Origin: Parasponia andersonii
Taxonomy: Eukaryota > Streptophyta > Magnoliopsida > Rosales > Cannabaceae
NCBI GenBank assembly: GCA_002914805.1
Contig: JXTB01000411.1
Span: 92,027-156,026, forward strand
Direction of reading: 5' to 3'
Length of the DNA stretch: 64,000 bases
The notes under the pieces were generated by a model that saw only the letters and a program-made list of their open reading frames with translations, was not told the origin of the DNA and did not search any database. The translations under genes and the position numbers were made by a program. The stretch's first letter is position 1, and each line of letters begins with the position of its first letter. Positions 49,201 through 60,795 of the stretch are shown here, piece after piece.

Positions 49201-49652
49201 TCCCATTACTTGTCTGACCTCGGCAAGCCCCAGAAGATGTGATGTCCCGGGAGCGGTTTGAGGTAAAAGGTGGGGTAGGAACTCTTTTTGGGGATGATGG
49301 TGAGTTTATAAGCATAAAAGACCACCTCCAAGTCGATATACAGGTTATAGAGAACTGACAGGGCAGAAAGCCCCATCAGAATCATGACCCCGTTTACATT
49401 TAACTGCATCGGATGAATCCCCGTCAAAGTGAAGAATTGGTGAATCAGAGGAGGAAGAGGGAATCGCAACCATTCCAGATGTTTTCTGCCCAAAATAATA
49501 GAACTTTCAGGGGCAGAGGGATGAAGATACCAATCCACGAGGACCTCAACCCTTTGCAGCGTCACTCCGCCGGGGAGACAGAGCTGTCTCCTCGGTGAAT
49601 CCAACTCCGAATCCACGATAGGGCGCAATTCCTGATCTTGACCTAAAGCCAT
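46213..49652 (-). pseudogene. Antisense spliced gene of the Tat-type element (PF04195-like domain, coiled coil)
   Basis: Five exons on the strand opposite to gag-pol: 49109-49652, 48614-49033, 47781-48535, 46646-47701 and 46213-46346. The four introns (75, 78, 79 and 299 bp) all have GT-AG ends, and the phases (1, 1, 0, 1) agree at every junction. With one lost base allowed for, the total is 969 codons plus stop. Exons 1-2 resemble the 'putative gypsy type transposon' domain PF04195 (LRFPLPPLIHQFFTLTGIHP, then YVVxx-like helices and IIPKKSSYPTFYLKPL). Exon 3 is low-complexity and Ser/Pro/Gly-rich. Exon 4 is a long coiled coil (SVERTRREELATRLVKAEAD and following). Lesions: TAA at 49206-49208, a 1-base frame loss near 47640, and TAG at 46935-46937. 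The function of such Tat antisense products is not known to me. Confidence 0.85.
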
Positions 49653-49703
49653 TATTCTGGATACGATCGAAAGAGCAAAAGTCTCTAGAAAGGAGGAAGT
49701 CGG

Positions 49704-49782
49704 AAACCCTAGGATTTTACGAGGCTAGAATAATTGAAGATTTTAGTAAAGTAGCAAATAAGCATAAATGCAGCTTTTATAG
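49704..49782 (-). promoter_or_regulatory. Promoter of the antisense gene
   Basis: CTATAAAAG on the minus strand (49774-49782) lies 122 bp upstream of the antisense ATG, the right place for a TATA box. A telo-box AAACCCTA (49704-49711, written on the plus strand) falls in the predicted leader. A CACGTG G-box lies further upstream at 49905-49910. All are inside the element but outside the 3' LTR. Confidence 0.6.
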
Positions 49783-49974
49783 AGGGGGAGCCGAAGAGTT
49801 TTTCTGGAAAAGGGGAGAGCAAAGGAGACCAAACAGTCAGAACTTTGAAATTTAAAAAATTTCGTGACATGGGATGGCGTGCCTCCGTGTCGGTAAGGGA
49901 GAACCACGTGCATCTCCCAGATTGAAAGAATGGATAAACGATTTCCCCACTTGACGGATACGAATCCATCAAGT

Positions 49975-49990
49975 AGGGAAATGGGAGCAG
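49975..49990 (+). promoter_or_regulatory. Polypurine tract
   Basis: AGGGAAATGGGAGCAG lies immediately before the 3' LTR and would prime plus-strand synthesis. Confidence 0.75.
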
Positions 49991-49991
49991 T

Positions 49992-50817
49992 TGTAGGACC
50001 CGTTCCCAAATCATACACCACGTGGATGATTAAGCAGCAGAACAAGTCACAAACAGGGCCCACTGTCCGACAGGTGTCGAGAGTGACTAGCTAAAAGCCA
50101 CGCGGATCACACATGATACCACATCGGCCATTGGGCTGTCCGAGGTTAGGGCTGAGCCCATCACAAATCCTGGATAGACTCGGCTCAGTCCGATCCTTAC
50201 CTCGACAGCTGGGGGGTCGGAAACCCCAAGGGTCTTCCACTAGAATACAATAGAAAGCAACTCACAACTCCAGACCCAGACAGAGCATTTAATGCGATCT
50301 TGAGTAGGTATGCGCAAGGGGCAAGCCGTCCTGACAGAACGATGATTGTCCAAATCTCACCCCTGACAGACCCAAGCCATAAGAGGTGGCAGAAACTAGG
50401 CTACAGTGATACAGGGGAGATCACAGTAATCTCAACCCGTGACCTCTGGAAAAAATCTTGAGGAAAAAGGTACTCAGTCCTGAGATTGAGAACCGAGTAG
50501 TTCACAATCTCAGGACTATATATATATGAGCCATGCGTTCCCGAAATGGCGCATGTACGCATACAAAAAGAAATATTTAAAAGTTTACGAGCAAGAAACA
50601 AAGATATACTCATATAGAACTAAATCCTTGCTACCCTGAATCAAAGAAAGACCATTGACTTAAGCATCGGAGAATCTTTGCAGGTGGCCACTCCCGCCTC
50701 TCCGATCCTGCCTGAAGTTCAGAGCTCTTTGGACTAACAAGGACACGTGGACAGTTAGAGGACACAGCATCAGCGGTTCAGAGACACGTGGACGGCTGGT
50801 AAGAAATCGATCCAACA
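49992..50817 (+). repeat. 3' LTR of the Tat-type element
   Basis: This LTR is 826 bp and starts TGTAGGACCC and ends CCAACA. The hairpin is at 50478-50515 and a TATATATATA tract follows at 50517-50526. CACGTG motifs match those of the 5' LTR. Confidence 0.95.
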
Positions 50818-50822
50818 CAAAG
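50818..50822. repeat. Target-site duplication CAAAG, right copy
   Basis: Identical to 37986-37990. Confidence 0.95.
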
Positions 50823-52620
50823 TATAAATTTCATAAGTCACATCTTTTATGTATGTTTGAAGTGGCTTTGTACTATATTTGCCATATCGGTGTCTCCATT
50901 CAACTTCCTAACAATTGAATTGGTACGTGAAGATATTACGGGTTTGACCTATTGAGGGTGCATGTGGTGTTTTTGGACGCTTTTAATTTGTGGTTTCAAA
51001 CGTCGATGCATGTGTCTTGGATTATGATTTTGCAATTTGCAGCAAAATCCTTCCTTTTCATCAATGTTCAATGAAATTACTCTCACAGATGAAGTTGTTC
51101 AATGCCTTATATATGTTAGTTACACGTATTCTAAGCCCTTCTGCAGCGTAACTGCTTATCACAGCACAATTTTAGTTATGCTTTTAGATAAAGTATTTTA
51201 TAGTGATTAAATAAAGTATTTAGTTTGTTGATATGTTTGGAAAAAGTACTTATTTTAGTTTTCAGCACATTTGAAATAATACATAATAATGTTTTGAAAG
51301 TTAGCAAAATACAAAACAGATATTAAAAGGCTAATGCTACAACATGTATAATTCGATTTTTTTTTAAATGTATTAAATTTTTTTCCATAAAATATGTGTA
51401 CATCGAAAATTCTTGAATATTTCTATAAAGTATGATGCGATTAATATTTCAAATATGTACATTAAAACACGCTGATAAAAGTTGTAATTTTCTTTTATAA
51501 AATATTATAATCAAGCAATATCCTTATATTAATCTGATTGGTCAAAAATCTTATATACTAGTTGTTGAAAATTACTAAGATATTAAATATTTCAAAACAA
51601 AATGAGTAATGCACGATAATAATAACAAATAATCTATTGGCATAAAAAATAAATCGATTTTGGAAAAATAGATTTTAGATAAACGAAAAATGTAATCGGT
51701 GAAAAATATTTTATGAGCTAAAAAATTTGTTTATGTACCACATATATGATAATACATTTTTAGTGAAAAGGACAACTAATTTTTAAGCATGTTTTCACTT
51801 TAACCACAAAACTACTAGATAATAAAGGGACTTATAAATAACCGAATTTTAGGCCTAATTTAAGAAAATATCTGTTTTTCAAATGTTATAACAAAAAATA
51901 CGATATAAATATTTATATACCAAGTATATAATATTATATATTAAATGTAAAAATTTATATACTCAATATATTAACTAAAATTATTTATCTTTCAAGAATA
52001 AAAAATATATATATTTGGACATTTAACTATGAAATTAAAAAAATATATATTTACTTGATCAAATTTTAAATATTAATCATTTCCTTAAATTTCTCAATAA
52101 ATAATAATACTTTGTCATCAAAGTTGCTTTTGCTAACACGTACAATACAACAATACTTATAGTTGGTCATCATTAAGCCTTTAATTTACTTCGCCAGAAA
52201 TTATGAGGAAACAAAAAGCAATTAACAATAATTGCTTAAGGTTTGGTCACTAACAAAGTTCTCTTTCTAATCATTTAATCATCAACGCATACAAACTAAA
52301 ATTCTTTAGTCAAGGTGGGTGATTCCAATCTCAAATATATATTACAAAACAAATAAAATAACATTAGTTATTCATATATACCAATTTTATAAAAAAGATT
52401 TACACCGACTAATATAACTAAAAATGACATGATTTTATAAACCACATTGAACGAGGGGGCAATGAAAAGTTGAAAATTTAATAGGCAGGTATACGTGACT
52501 ATGATCGATATATAACACTGAGACAACATAATACATACACCAAACATTGATAAATGATATAATGTAACATTATTCAAGTGATTTTTTCATGATATTTTAT
52601 TAAGATGTGTAGCACTACTC
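50823..52620. other. AT-rich intergenic DNA, no gene seen
   Basis: No coding similarity and no clear repeat structure. The 69-codon minus frame at 52368-52577 has no recognisable domain. Confidence 0.6.
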
Positions 52621-52739
52621 AAAATACCAAACATCTTGACAAGTTATTTTGACAAAATAACTTGAATGATGTGGTAACTTATGTGACATATAATGAGTGA
52701 TACTTACACTGAATATGGACAAATAAGACACAACTAAAA

Positions 52740-53715
52740 AAAGGGCTAACGGCATCAATTGAGCCATATCATTTTCTAAAAAAAGCGACGTGGTTGAACT
52801 CTCACATCATATCGTTTAAAAGTGACGTAATTGTAGGTCTTACCATGCGCTTATGAAACAAGTAACGTAGTTGGGCCATGTATCACATCACTTCTGCAAA
52901 AAGTGACATGATATATTATTTTAATTAATATCACTTCACTATCACTTTTACAGAAAATGATGTGGTAAGTGGTTTATACTAGCTACACTATCGATCCATA
53001 CCTAAAAAAAAATAATTTGTCATGATTGTTTATTCAAAACTATCAACCTTACCAAATTGTCTCTAACCTTAATTATAACAAACCTAAAATTTTCAATAAA
53101 TTCTCATTCAAATTCTACCTATTTCGAATTTAAGGTACCTTTCTCTCTCTTCTTTCAGTTTCCTAGATCTATAAAAATTTTCGTAACAATCTCTTTTGAT
53201 ATTTTAGGTACAAATTCTTGAGGTTTTCGACCACCATTGATAATGTTGGAGTACGAAAAGAGAGGCAAAGAAAGAGCAAAGCGATACCGTAAGAGATTGG
53301 GCAATGGATCACAAAGTTGGTGATTCAGCTTTTGGCTTGTAGAGGTAGTGAGGAGTGTATTAGTCGTCTAATCTATGAGGAGATCTGTGAAGTACTCAAA
53401 ATTTTTTAGGATGCTAACCACACAAGGAGGAACACGATATCTATCACGTCATTTGTTAGAAAAATGACGTAGTACATGGTACATACCACATCGCTTTGTG
53501 AGAAGTAATGTGGTATCCCTCCAAAAGCGATGTAATAGGACCCTAATAACTGATAATTTATCACATATTTTAGTCTACAACGTCGCTTTCTATACAAGTA
53601 ACATGGTATAATGTGAGGCTACCATGTTACCTAATTCCATGTCGCTTATAGAGTAACTTGGTTTCTCTACCACAGTGCTCTATAAGTAATATGGAAAACG
53701 TTTTCTGTAATAGTG
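52740..53715. mobile_element. CACTA-like non-autonomous element (right end found)
   Basis: The right terminus reads, on the minus strand, CACTATTACAGAAAACG (53699-53715), a typical CACTA-superfamily end. Inward of it, about ten variants of AAAGYGACGTGGT in both orientations occur from 52790 to 53665, as expected for subterminal repeats. An AT-rich, unrelated core lies between. The left end was not found: CACTACTC at about 52614 is a weak candidate. No transposase frame is present. Confidence 0.6.
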
Positions 53716-53739
53716 ATATAAGGCCACATTCTTTAAGTT

Positions 53740-54526
53740 ATTTTCTCATGATAATTTATAGCACTACTCTATATATATATATTTATACCTAGAACTCATT
53801 CCCTTGAAATCTTTGGACGGTGAAAAAATCATCGATTAAGTTTCAATTTGGTAACTGGACGTATAACTTTAACTAAGTGTCACACACAAAAAGATTACCA
53901 AATGGTTGCAAACATTAATTTTTTCATTTTGAAATACAGCAAAATAATAGTGATCTTAACATAAGGAGTCATGAATTTGATTATTTCCTTTTGGAAAAAA
54001 AAAATGAGAGTCAAGTTGGTAGGTAGTTTCAATTTGGAAGTAATTTTAGTGGGTGGAAAAAGTTGACTACCCATTAGCAAAATTGTTTATAGAAAGTAGT
54101 TTTATTATTACCTTAGTTTTTTATTTTCTTTAAATTTTGGTTATAGATTCCTTTGAGTTTGCTGGTTTGAATCGATGGTAAATGCAACATATTGAGTAGA
54201 TTAAACAAAAACAAAAACCAACATGTATAGCTCTTTTAATGTATAGCTCTTTTATTATAAAAAAAATTAAAAAAACATGTATAGCTCTTTATAATAAAGG
54301 TGGTAAAGCAAACTCATTATTATTGAAGACCCCTATTTCCTTTTCTTAATTGCATCTTCTTTTGAGCTTTGCAAAGCCTACTTCTCTTGATTTTCACCTC
54401 ATTTGAGTGGGAAATTTTTAAGATCTTTCTCTGCTAGAATATTTTTATTTGTTTTTTAACATTCATATTTCAACAATAATCCTTCTGCATGTGTGAAAAT
54501 CAGTATTTATGAATATATGTATGTAT
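53740..54526. other. AT-rich intergenic DNA, no gene seen
   Basis: Only short frames are present. GTATAGCTCTTT recurs three times at about 54226-54285 in a small local repeat. Confidence 0.5.
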
Positions 54527-54531
54527 GTAAT

Positions 54532-56253
54532 TATTAGGGTTTATGTCCTAAAAGTATGTATATTTTAGATATTTGCTGAATTAATAAAATGACATTTTTC
54601 TATTTGAATTTGTACATAATTTGTATATTTTTAAATATCAGAAAATCTCTAATTTATTTATGTAACTACAAATTTAATATATAAGTGTTATATACATGAG
54701 GATTAAATTTATAGATAATAAACTAAATATAGTCTACAATAATTAATTAAAGTATGTGATCTTTAATTAAATATTAGTACGGTCTATTAACATTGAGAAT
54801 GTAATAGTCTTATCCGGACTATTGATGTGTTGACATTATAATGAAGGTACTTTGTATAATTCGATTTTGTAGAATTGGGCCGGACATGATTTGAATCTCA
54901 CATAAATTCCGTTACTAGATAATCATATGTAAATCAATCTTAATCTTGAGTAGTTATAGACTCTTATTTATGACATTAGGTTCTTTAACATACTTATTAA
55001 AATTTGTTTCCTAAACAGATTGAAATACTTATATCTTAAAAGTATGATGAAATGAGTAACTGAGAATGTAGCTTACAGATATAGAATCTATTTCTTCCAT
55101 TAGAAACAGTTTGAGTACTTAATTTATAATAGATTTATAAATTAATTTTTCATTAGAAAATCAATGGTACACAAGGATAAAGATGTAATTGGAGAACTAA
55201 ATAAAACATGACTTAGCTCTAATCATAAATTATCTATAGAGGATTGAACTACATGTAATAATTAAATCGATAGGCTGCTCGTTGTTTTTTGAGTAAATTA
55301 ATTCTATAACTTCAAGAGTACAATTCCAAATTTTTAGTAGAGTAATACTAGAATTAATAAGTTAGACAAATTAATTAAAGAGTTTAATTAATTGTTATAA
55401 TTTATTATAGCTTAAATTATAGATCCATAGGTCCCAAATTCCACCTCTTACAAATACTGTACTGAATATTACATTAATTCTGCTACTGTACACTTTGTCT
55501 AGATAAGTTGTTTGTCTATAATAATTAATAATTATTACTAATTAATTAATTTAAATTTATAGAGGGATCAGTTTCCTAAACTATTTAAATTTTAAATCTA
55601 AATATATCTAATTATCAAATAATTAGATAAATAGAATCGAGAAACTGACTGAAAGCGAAACACACTTCCTAGTTAACTGCTAATTTATACATATATATAT
55701 TTATTAATTATATTAATTAATTTTAATATATATATATAATCACATTTGTTTATGAAAAAAAGGTTACAATCAAGTTTTAAAAAAATTGAATATATATATT
55801 AATTAATATGATTAATTAATTTATTTATTAAATAGTTTAATATATATATATAAAGGAAACCCTAGCAGATACTAAATACACTATGCATTATTTTTTATAG
55901 AGCCTCTATAAACTAGAGGAAAAAAAAAATAGTCTTCCTATTTTCTGTAGAATAATTCTTGCAATCTCACATGTTGATAATATTGCAAGGGCCTAAAGTG
56001 TGAGTTTTGAGAAATTGTACTAAAAATCCACACGTTCATCCAGTTATGCTTGGGACTTAGATTAGAAGATCATAGCTTAGAAGACATAAAAGGTAGGATC
56101 CCTAATAGGCTACAAGAGGTATTAAATCAATTATCTTTATATGTCTATTTGCTATGAATTGATACTATGCACTCATATAGTCAATTGATTTGAGAAAATT
56201 TTTTAATATTCCTAAGTCAATCTTTTGCTATGAAAATTGTTTTAAAACCAACA
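54532..56253 (+). mobile_element. Solo LTR, 1722 bp, probably Copia-type
   Basis: The sequence runs from TATTAGGGTTTATGTCCTAA (first base pair TG changed to TA) to AAAACCAACA and is flanked by identical GTAAT duplications (54527-54531 and 56254-56258). It is non-coding. The start resembles that of plant Copia LTRs, but the lineage is not determined. An internal segment of TA and TATATA runs lies at 55690-55860. Confidence 0.78.
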
Positions 56254-56259
56254 GTAATG

Positions 56260-59200
56260 TACATACGTTTCTAAAGATCTGAATTTGTGAATATATGTAT
56301 ATGTGTAATATATATGTTTCTAAAGATCTAGATTTTGAGGGGTTTTCTCTCGCATAAATGTTATTCTATGTGATTTTTTTTATATTATTAATTTTGTGTA
56401 TTCTATTCTAGATTTCAAATTTGTAAGATCCAAATTTTAAAGGAAGTTGAATATTTATATTTTTAGAAGATACAAATTTTGTAACTCGTGCTTTTGTGGT
56501 AGGTTATATTAAGTTGTGAGTGGTAGATTATATTAAGTTGTGATATGGGAAAGAATAAATTGGTATATAAAACATTAACTATATTATTTATAATATATTA
56601 TAATTTTTTACAATAAGATGTTATAATTTTTTTATAATAAGATTATATTAGTGTACAATATAACAAAATACTATTTAAAATATTACAAAATATTATTCTA
56701 ATAATGAACTTTGATCATTCCTTTCACAGCTTTTGTTTTACTTTTTTCTCTTGTTCTTCTCCACTCCAATCACAACAATAACTTTTTTAGAATAGGAGAA
56801 AATAATGAAATTAATTTATATATTTTTTTAAAGGAGAAGATATTGAATTTTTGTTATTAAGATATTAAATATTTATCTTTTAAAGCATAAGTAAATTAAT
56901 TATCATAGTCCCTATGTTGATGATTCAAAATATCATCGTAACTAAGTGTAGAGTCTTCATTTCGAAGACAATAGTAGTGTTGTTTACATTGATATTTTGA
57001 TGATGAAATGTTTTTTGATATTGTTCTATTATCTATCTAATTAAGAAAATAAAAAATAGATATTATTATGTTAGTCATTGTTTATTAAAAACTGATCAAA
57101 TAATATAATTATGTTCTTTGTATATAAAAATATTAAGATTTATTATACTTATTTTTCCTATCATATTAATTTATTTATACTATATTAATTTCATTTAAGA
57201 ATATTATTTCTAATGTTAATATTATTGTAATAAATTAAATTTATTTATAGCATTTTAGTTTATAATTTTTTCAAATTATTTTATTATAATATGTTTTATT
57301 TATAATTATTTAATTGTGACTTATTATTTTTTATATTATTATTGTTATATTATTCATATATTAAAATATTTTTTATGTTGTGTAAATTATTTTATTTTTT
57401 GATATTATTTAAGTTATTTTAGTTTATTATTATTTTTAATAACTACATTATACTATTTATTTTTGTATATAAAAGCTTTTTTTCATTCTTTTAAGAACAA
57501 TTAAATTATAATTAAAAATATATATTTTTTAAAATATACTAAAAGCATGTATTTTTGTTTAATGTATATTAATTTTTTTTATTATTTATTAGTATATAAT
57601 GTAGAATGAAAATATTTTTCTTTTACTTATTTTATTTTTTAGTTATATATCTTATACATATAGTTTAAATAATATTTATAGGTTTTTGATGGATTTTTTT
57701 ACTAACTAAATAGCTAGGTGCATTTTTTTTTCTTATATACTATTAAGTTTCTATTTTGATTATATATCCTATATAAATTTTTATTTGTTTACGTTTTTTC
57801 GAGCAATGTCATTCTGATTGACATCTTTTCTTGTCAAAAATATAATTGTCTTAAAGAAGTTAATCTCACATTTTTTTAATTTTCTTTGAAAAAAAAAGTA
57901 AATTTATTCATCTTTTGTGTAGTGAAGTTTAATATTAAAATCGTGTATAGTATATGGCAAAAAATTTGTACTTAAATCTATTTATAAATAATTTAATAAA
58001 AGTTACTGAAAACATTCATTTTTCAGTATAACGTTTCAAATTTTATGTTATAATTGCTATTGATTAAATTAAATTATAAATATGATTTGAATTATGAAAG
58101 TTACAATGCATCATTTATTAAAAATGTTCATTATAGTGGTATTAGTCTTCTTTTCAATCTTCTTTCTACGTTATTAATATGGCTCTTCTTTTTTTTTTTT
58201 TTGTCTCAATTGAAATTCTATCTTCTATATATATGGCTCTTTTTTTTTTGTCTCAATTGAAATTCTATCTTCTCTATATATATATACACTTTGATATTTA
58301 AATTATTTCTATGAATCACATGTCTACCTTATTATTCAAAGTTATAATAGTAAATTCTAGATATAATGTGAATCATTAAAATCAAGTCTAAAACACCATA
58401 TTTGATTACATACAATATCAAAGTCCTTGAAGTTAAATGTACAAAACATTGCATACATATAATAAAATTTAATACATAATAAAAATAAAATTTCTTTAAT
58501 TATTTTATACCAAAATAAATTACAATTTGTTTTTCTTCTTTCTTCATCTTTTTTCATAATAGAATCTTCTTGCGTGCCTTTGTCAATGAAAATAATGAGA
58601 ATTCTTCACCAATATGAGATCACTGATTTTTGACCTCTATCATAATCATATAATATATACAAATAAATATAGTGAACTAAGTACATAAATACATGCAAAT
58701 TTTGGCTTAAATATATTGAGGTATTATCAATATATTGCAGATTTGTGAGATAATATATTTGTAAATATTTATCTAATTACCTAATAAATCATTTTTTAGG
58801 GTAAAAAATACAAATGTTTCTGATAATTGGATAAACATATAAAACATTATGAATATATAAAAAAAATCTGCCATCTATATATAATACTACTCAAATAACA
58901 GGATCCAAATTATGGGAGTATAATCTAAAACTGAAAGCTACCAGATGAATAAAGCTCGTAAAAACTAACTATTGATAAAAGAAAACAATAATAATTTGAA
59001 AAAAAACAAAGAAATCTATATTTAAAAAAAAAAAAAAAGAGAAGCGGATTTTAAAAATTGAAATTACAATAAAAAAAATAAATGACCAAAGGATTAAGTC
59101 CATTACTCAATCAAACCTATATAAAATGGTGTTTTAGTAAAATCAATACACAATTGAAATAAAAAGACCAAATAAGCCCGCCCACATACTAACAACAAAC

Positions 59201-60005
59201 AAGGTTTTAGAGCCAAAGACGCAATAACACATGAACAATATGTATATATTGGTGTATACACACCTAACTTGTCTAAATTTATCAAAAAAATCCCTCCAAA
59301 CAACCATTCTTTTAAATATTCTAAGGATTAAACCATCAAAGTATACTATTAAAACATTAAAGATTTTTTTTTTTAAAAAAGGAATAAAAAGAGATGTTTA
59401 AAAATCATAGATTACTATTGCTTATACAGTAAACCTCTCCTCAATTGGTATATATAAATAATAAGTATAAATATAAAGAAATATAAAGTTATGAATTTCA
59501 AAAATATTATTGAAAAAATTATATTAGTACTTCAAAACTGAAAAAATTCATTAAACAACAACAAGAAACAATATTTATAGCAATTTTTGAACGGTCAATA
59601 TATTACTCCTATAATTATCATCGTCAAATATGTAGTGAATTATAAAATACGAAAGAGAAATACCAAAACAAAACTAAGTAACAAAGTAAGTAACAGAGAA
59701 AAAATATAGAAGTAAAGACTGAATAAATAGGCTTGACAAAAGATCAAACAGAATTAACAGAGAAAGAAAAATTGGTGTAAGGACTCAACAAAAGAAGAAA
59801 GGGAAAAACGATATCAAGCACAGAAGCATTAAAAAGAGTACAAAACTACTTTTTAGTATCTACTGTAAAAACTAAGAGATAAAGATTTAAACAAATCACA
59901 ATAATTAATACTATAATAGAACCTAACTAAATTCTAAATCAAAAATAAAATTGAAATTGAAATTGAAATTCGTTAGGAATTTTTTTAAAAAATTGAAATT
60001 CGTTG
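56260..60005. other. Very AT-rich DNA without recognisable genes
   Basis: No coding similarity. A 54-bp tandem duplication lies at about 58179-58286 (ATGGCTCTT and TTGTCTCAATTGAAATTCTA in both copies). Otherwise there are only long A and T runs. Confidence 0.65.
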
Positions 60006-60007
60006 TC

Positions 60008-60211
60008 TTTGTAGTTATCTCTTGCTAATATACTATATTCTCTCTTGATTATCCTCTTTTATAAGCAATTAAAAATTAAAAAATATTATTTTATATATAT
60101 ATATATATATTTGTAGTTATCTCTTGCTAATATACTATATTCTCTCTTGATTATCCTCTTTTATAAGCAATTAAAAATTAAAAAATATTATTTTATATAT
60201 ATATATATATA
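60008..60211. repeat. Perfect 102-bp tandem duplication
   Basis: TTTGTAGTTATCTCTTGC begins at 60008 and again at 60110. Both copies run without visible difference into the same (TA)n tract, so the duplication is very recent or an assembly artefact. Confidence 0.9.
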
Positions 60212-60795
60212 TTTATGTATAATAGGTAAATTACATTATCATGTAAGTAATGTCTGGGTTTCCTTTTTTTTTCTTCATTATTTTTTGGTATTAATGATTT
60301 CATTTTTTTTGAAAGAATGTTTTCTTTTTTATTTATCATATATCTTAATTAATTCTTTTTTGGGAATAGCCACATAAATAATTGGTGAAAGGGTGAAAAA
60401 TGTGTAAGCTACCGTGGTTAATCCAGATGCAATTAATACCTAATTAAACAACTAATATATATTGATAAGGTTGTTAACTTTTAAACAAAGACAAGCTTGC
60501 AAAATTGAAAATCTAAATGATATAGCAAGCAAATTATGATGCAGATCACCCAATTTTCAGAAAACATAGTACTTCATAAATATTGTCTCATAGCTATTCA
60601 AGTTACAACTTTAAAATCATGATATACTGTTATGCAAAGTATGTTCACTTTAACTGTGCAAAACATACCCCTGTAGCTGTGCAAAATATACCCAAAACAT
60701 TTTCAAAATAAAGTTTAACCATTTAGGACTTCATATAATCAAGTTCCCGAATTAATAAACTAACATAATAAATTTCTACTTTTTAAAATCAGCAT

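Larger units (their letters stand above)
37991..50817 (+). mobile_element. Complete Ty3/gypsy LTR retrotransposon, Tat lineage, with antisense gene
   Basis: A 12,827-bp element is bounded by LTRs that start TGTGGGACCC or TGTAGGACCC and end CCAACA. It is flanked by identical 5-bp target duplications CAAAG (37986-37990 and 50818-50822). The order is 5' LTR, primer-binding-like site, gag, protease, RT, RNase H, second archaeal-type RNase H, integrase, three tandem-repeat arrays, an antisense spliced gene, polypurine tract, 3' LTR. The second RNase H and the antisense extra ORF are marks of the Tat lineage. Sense-strand genes carry about eighteen stop codons and some frameshifts, so this copy cannot move by itself. 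Confidence 0.95.
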
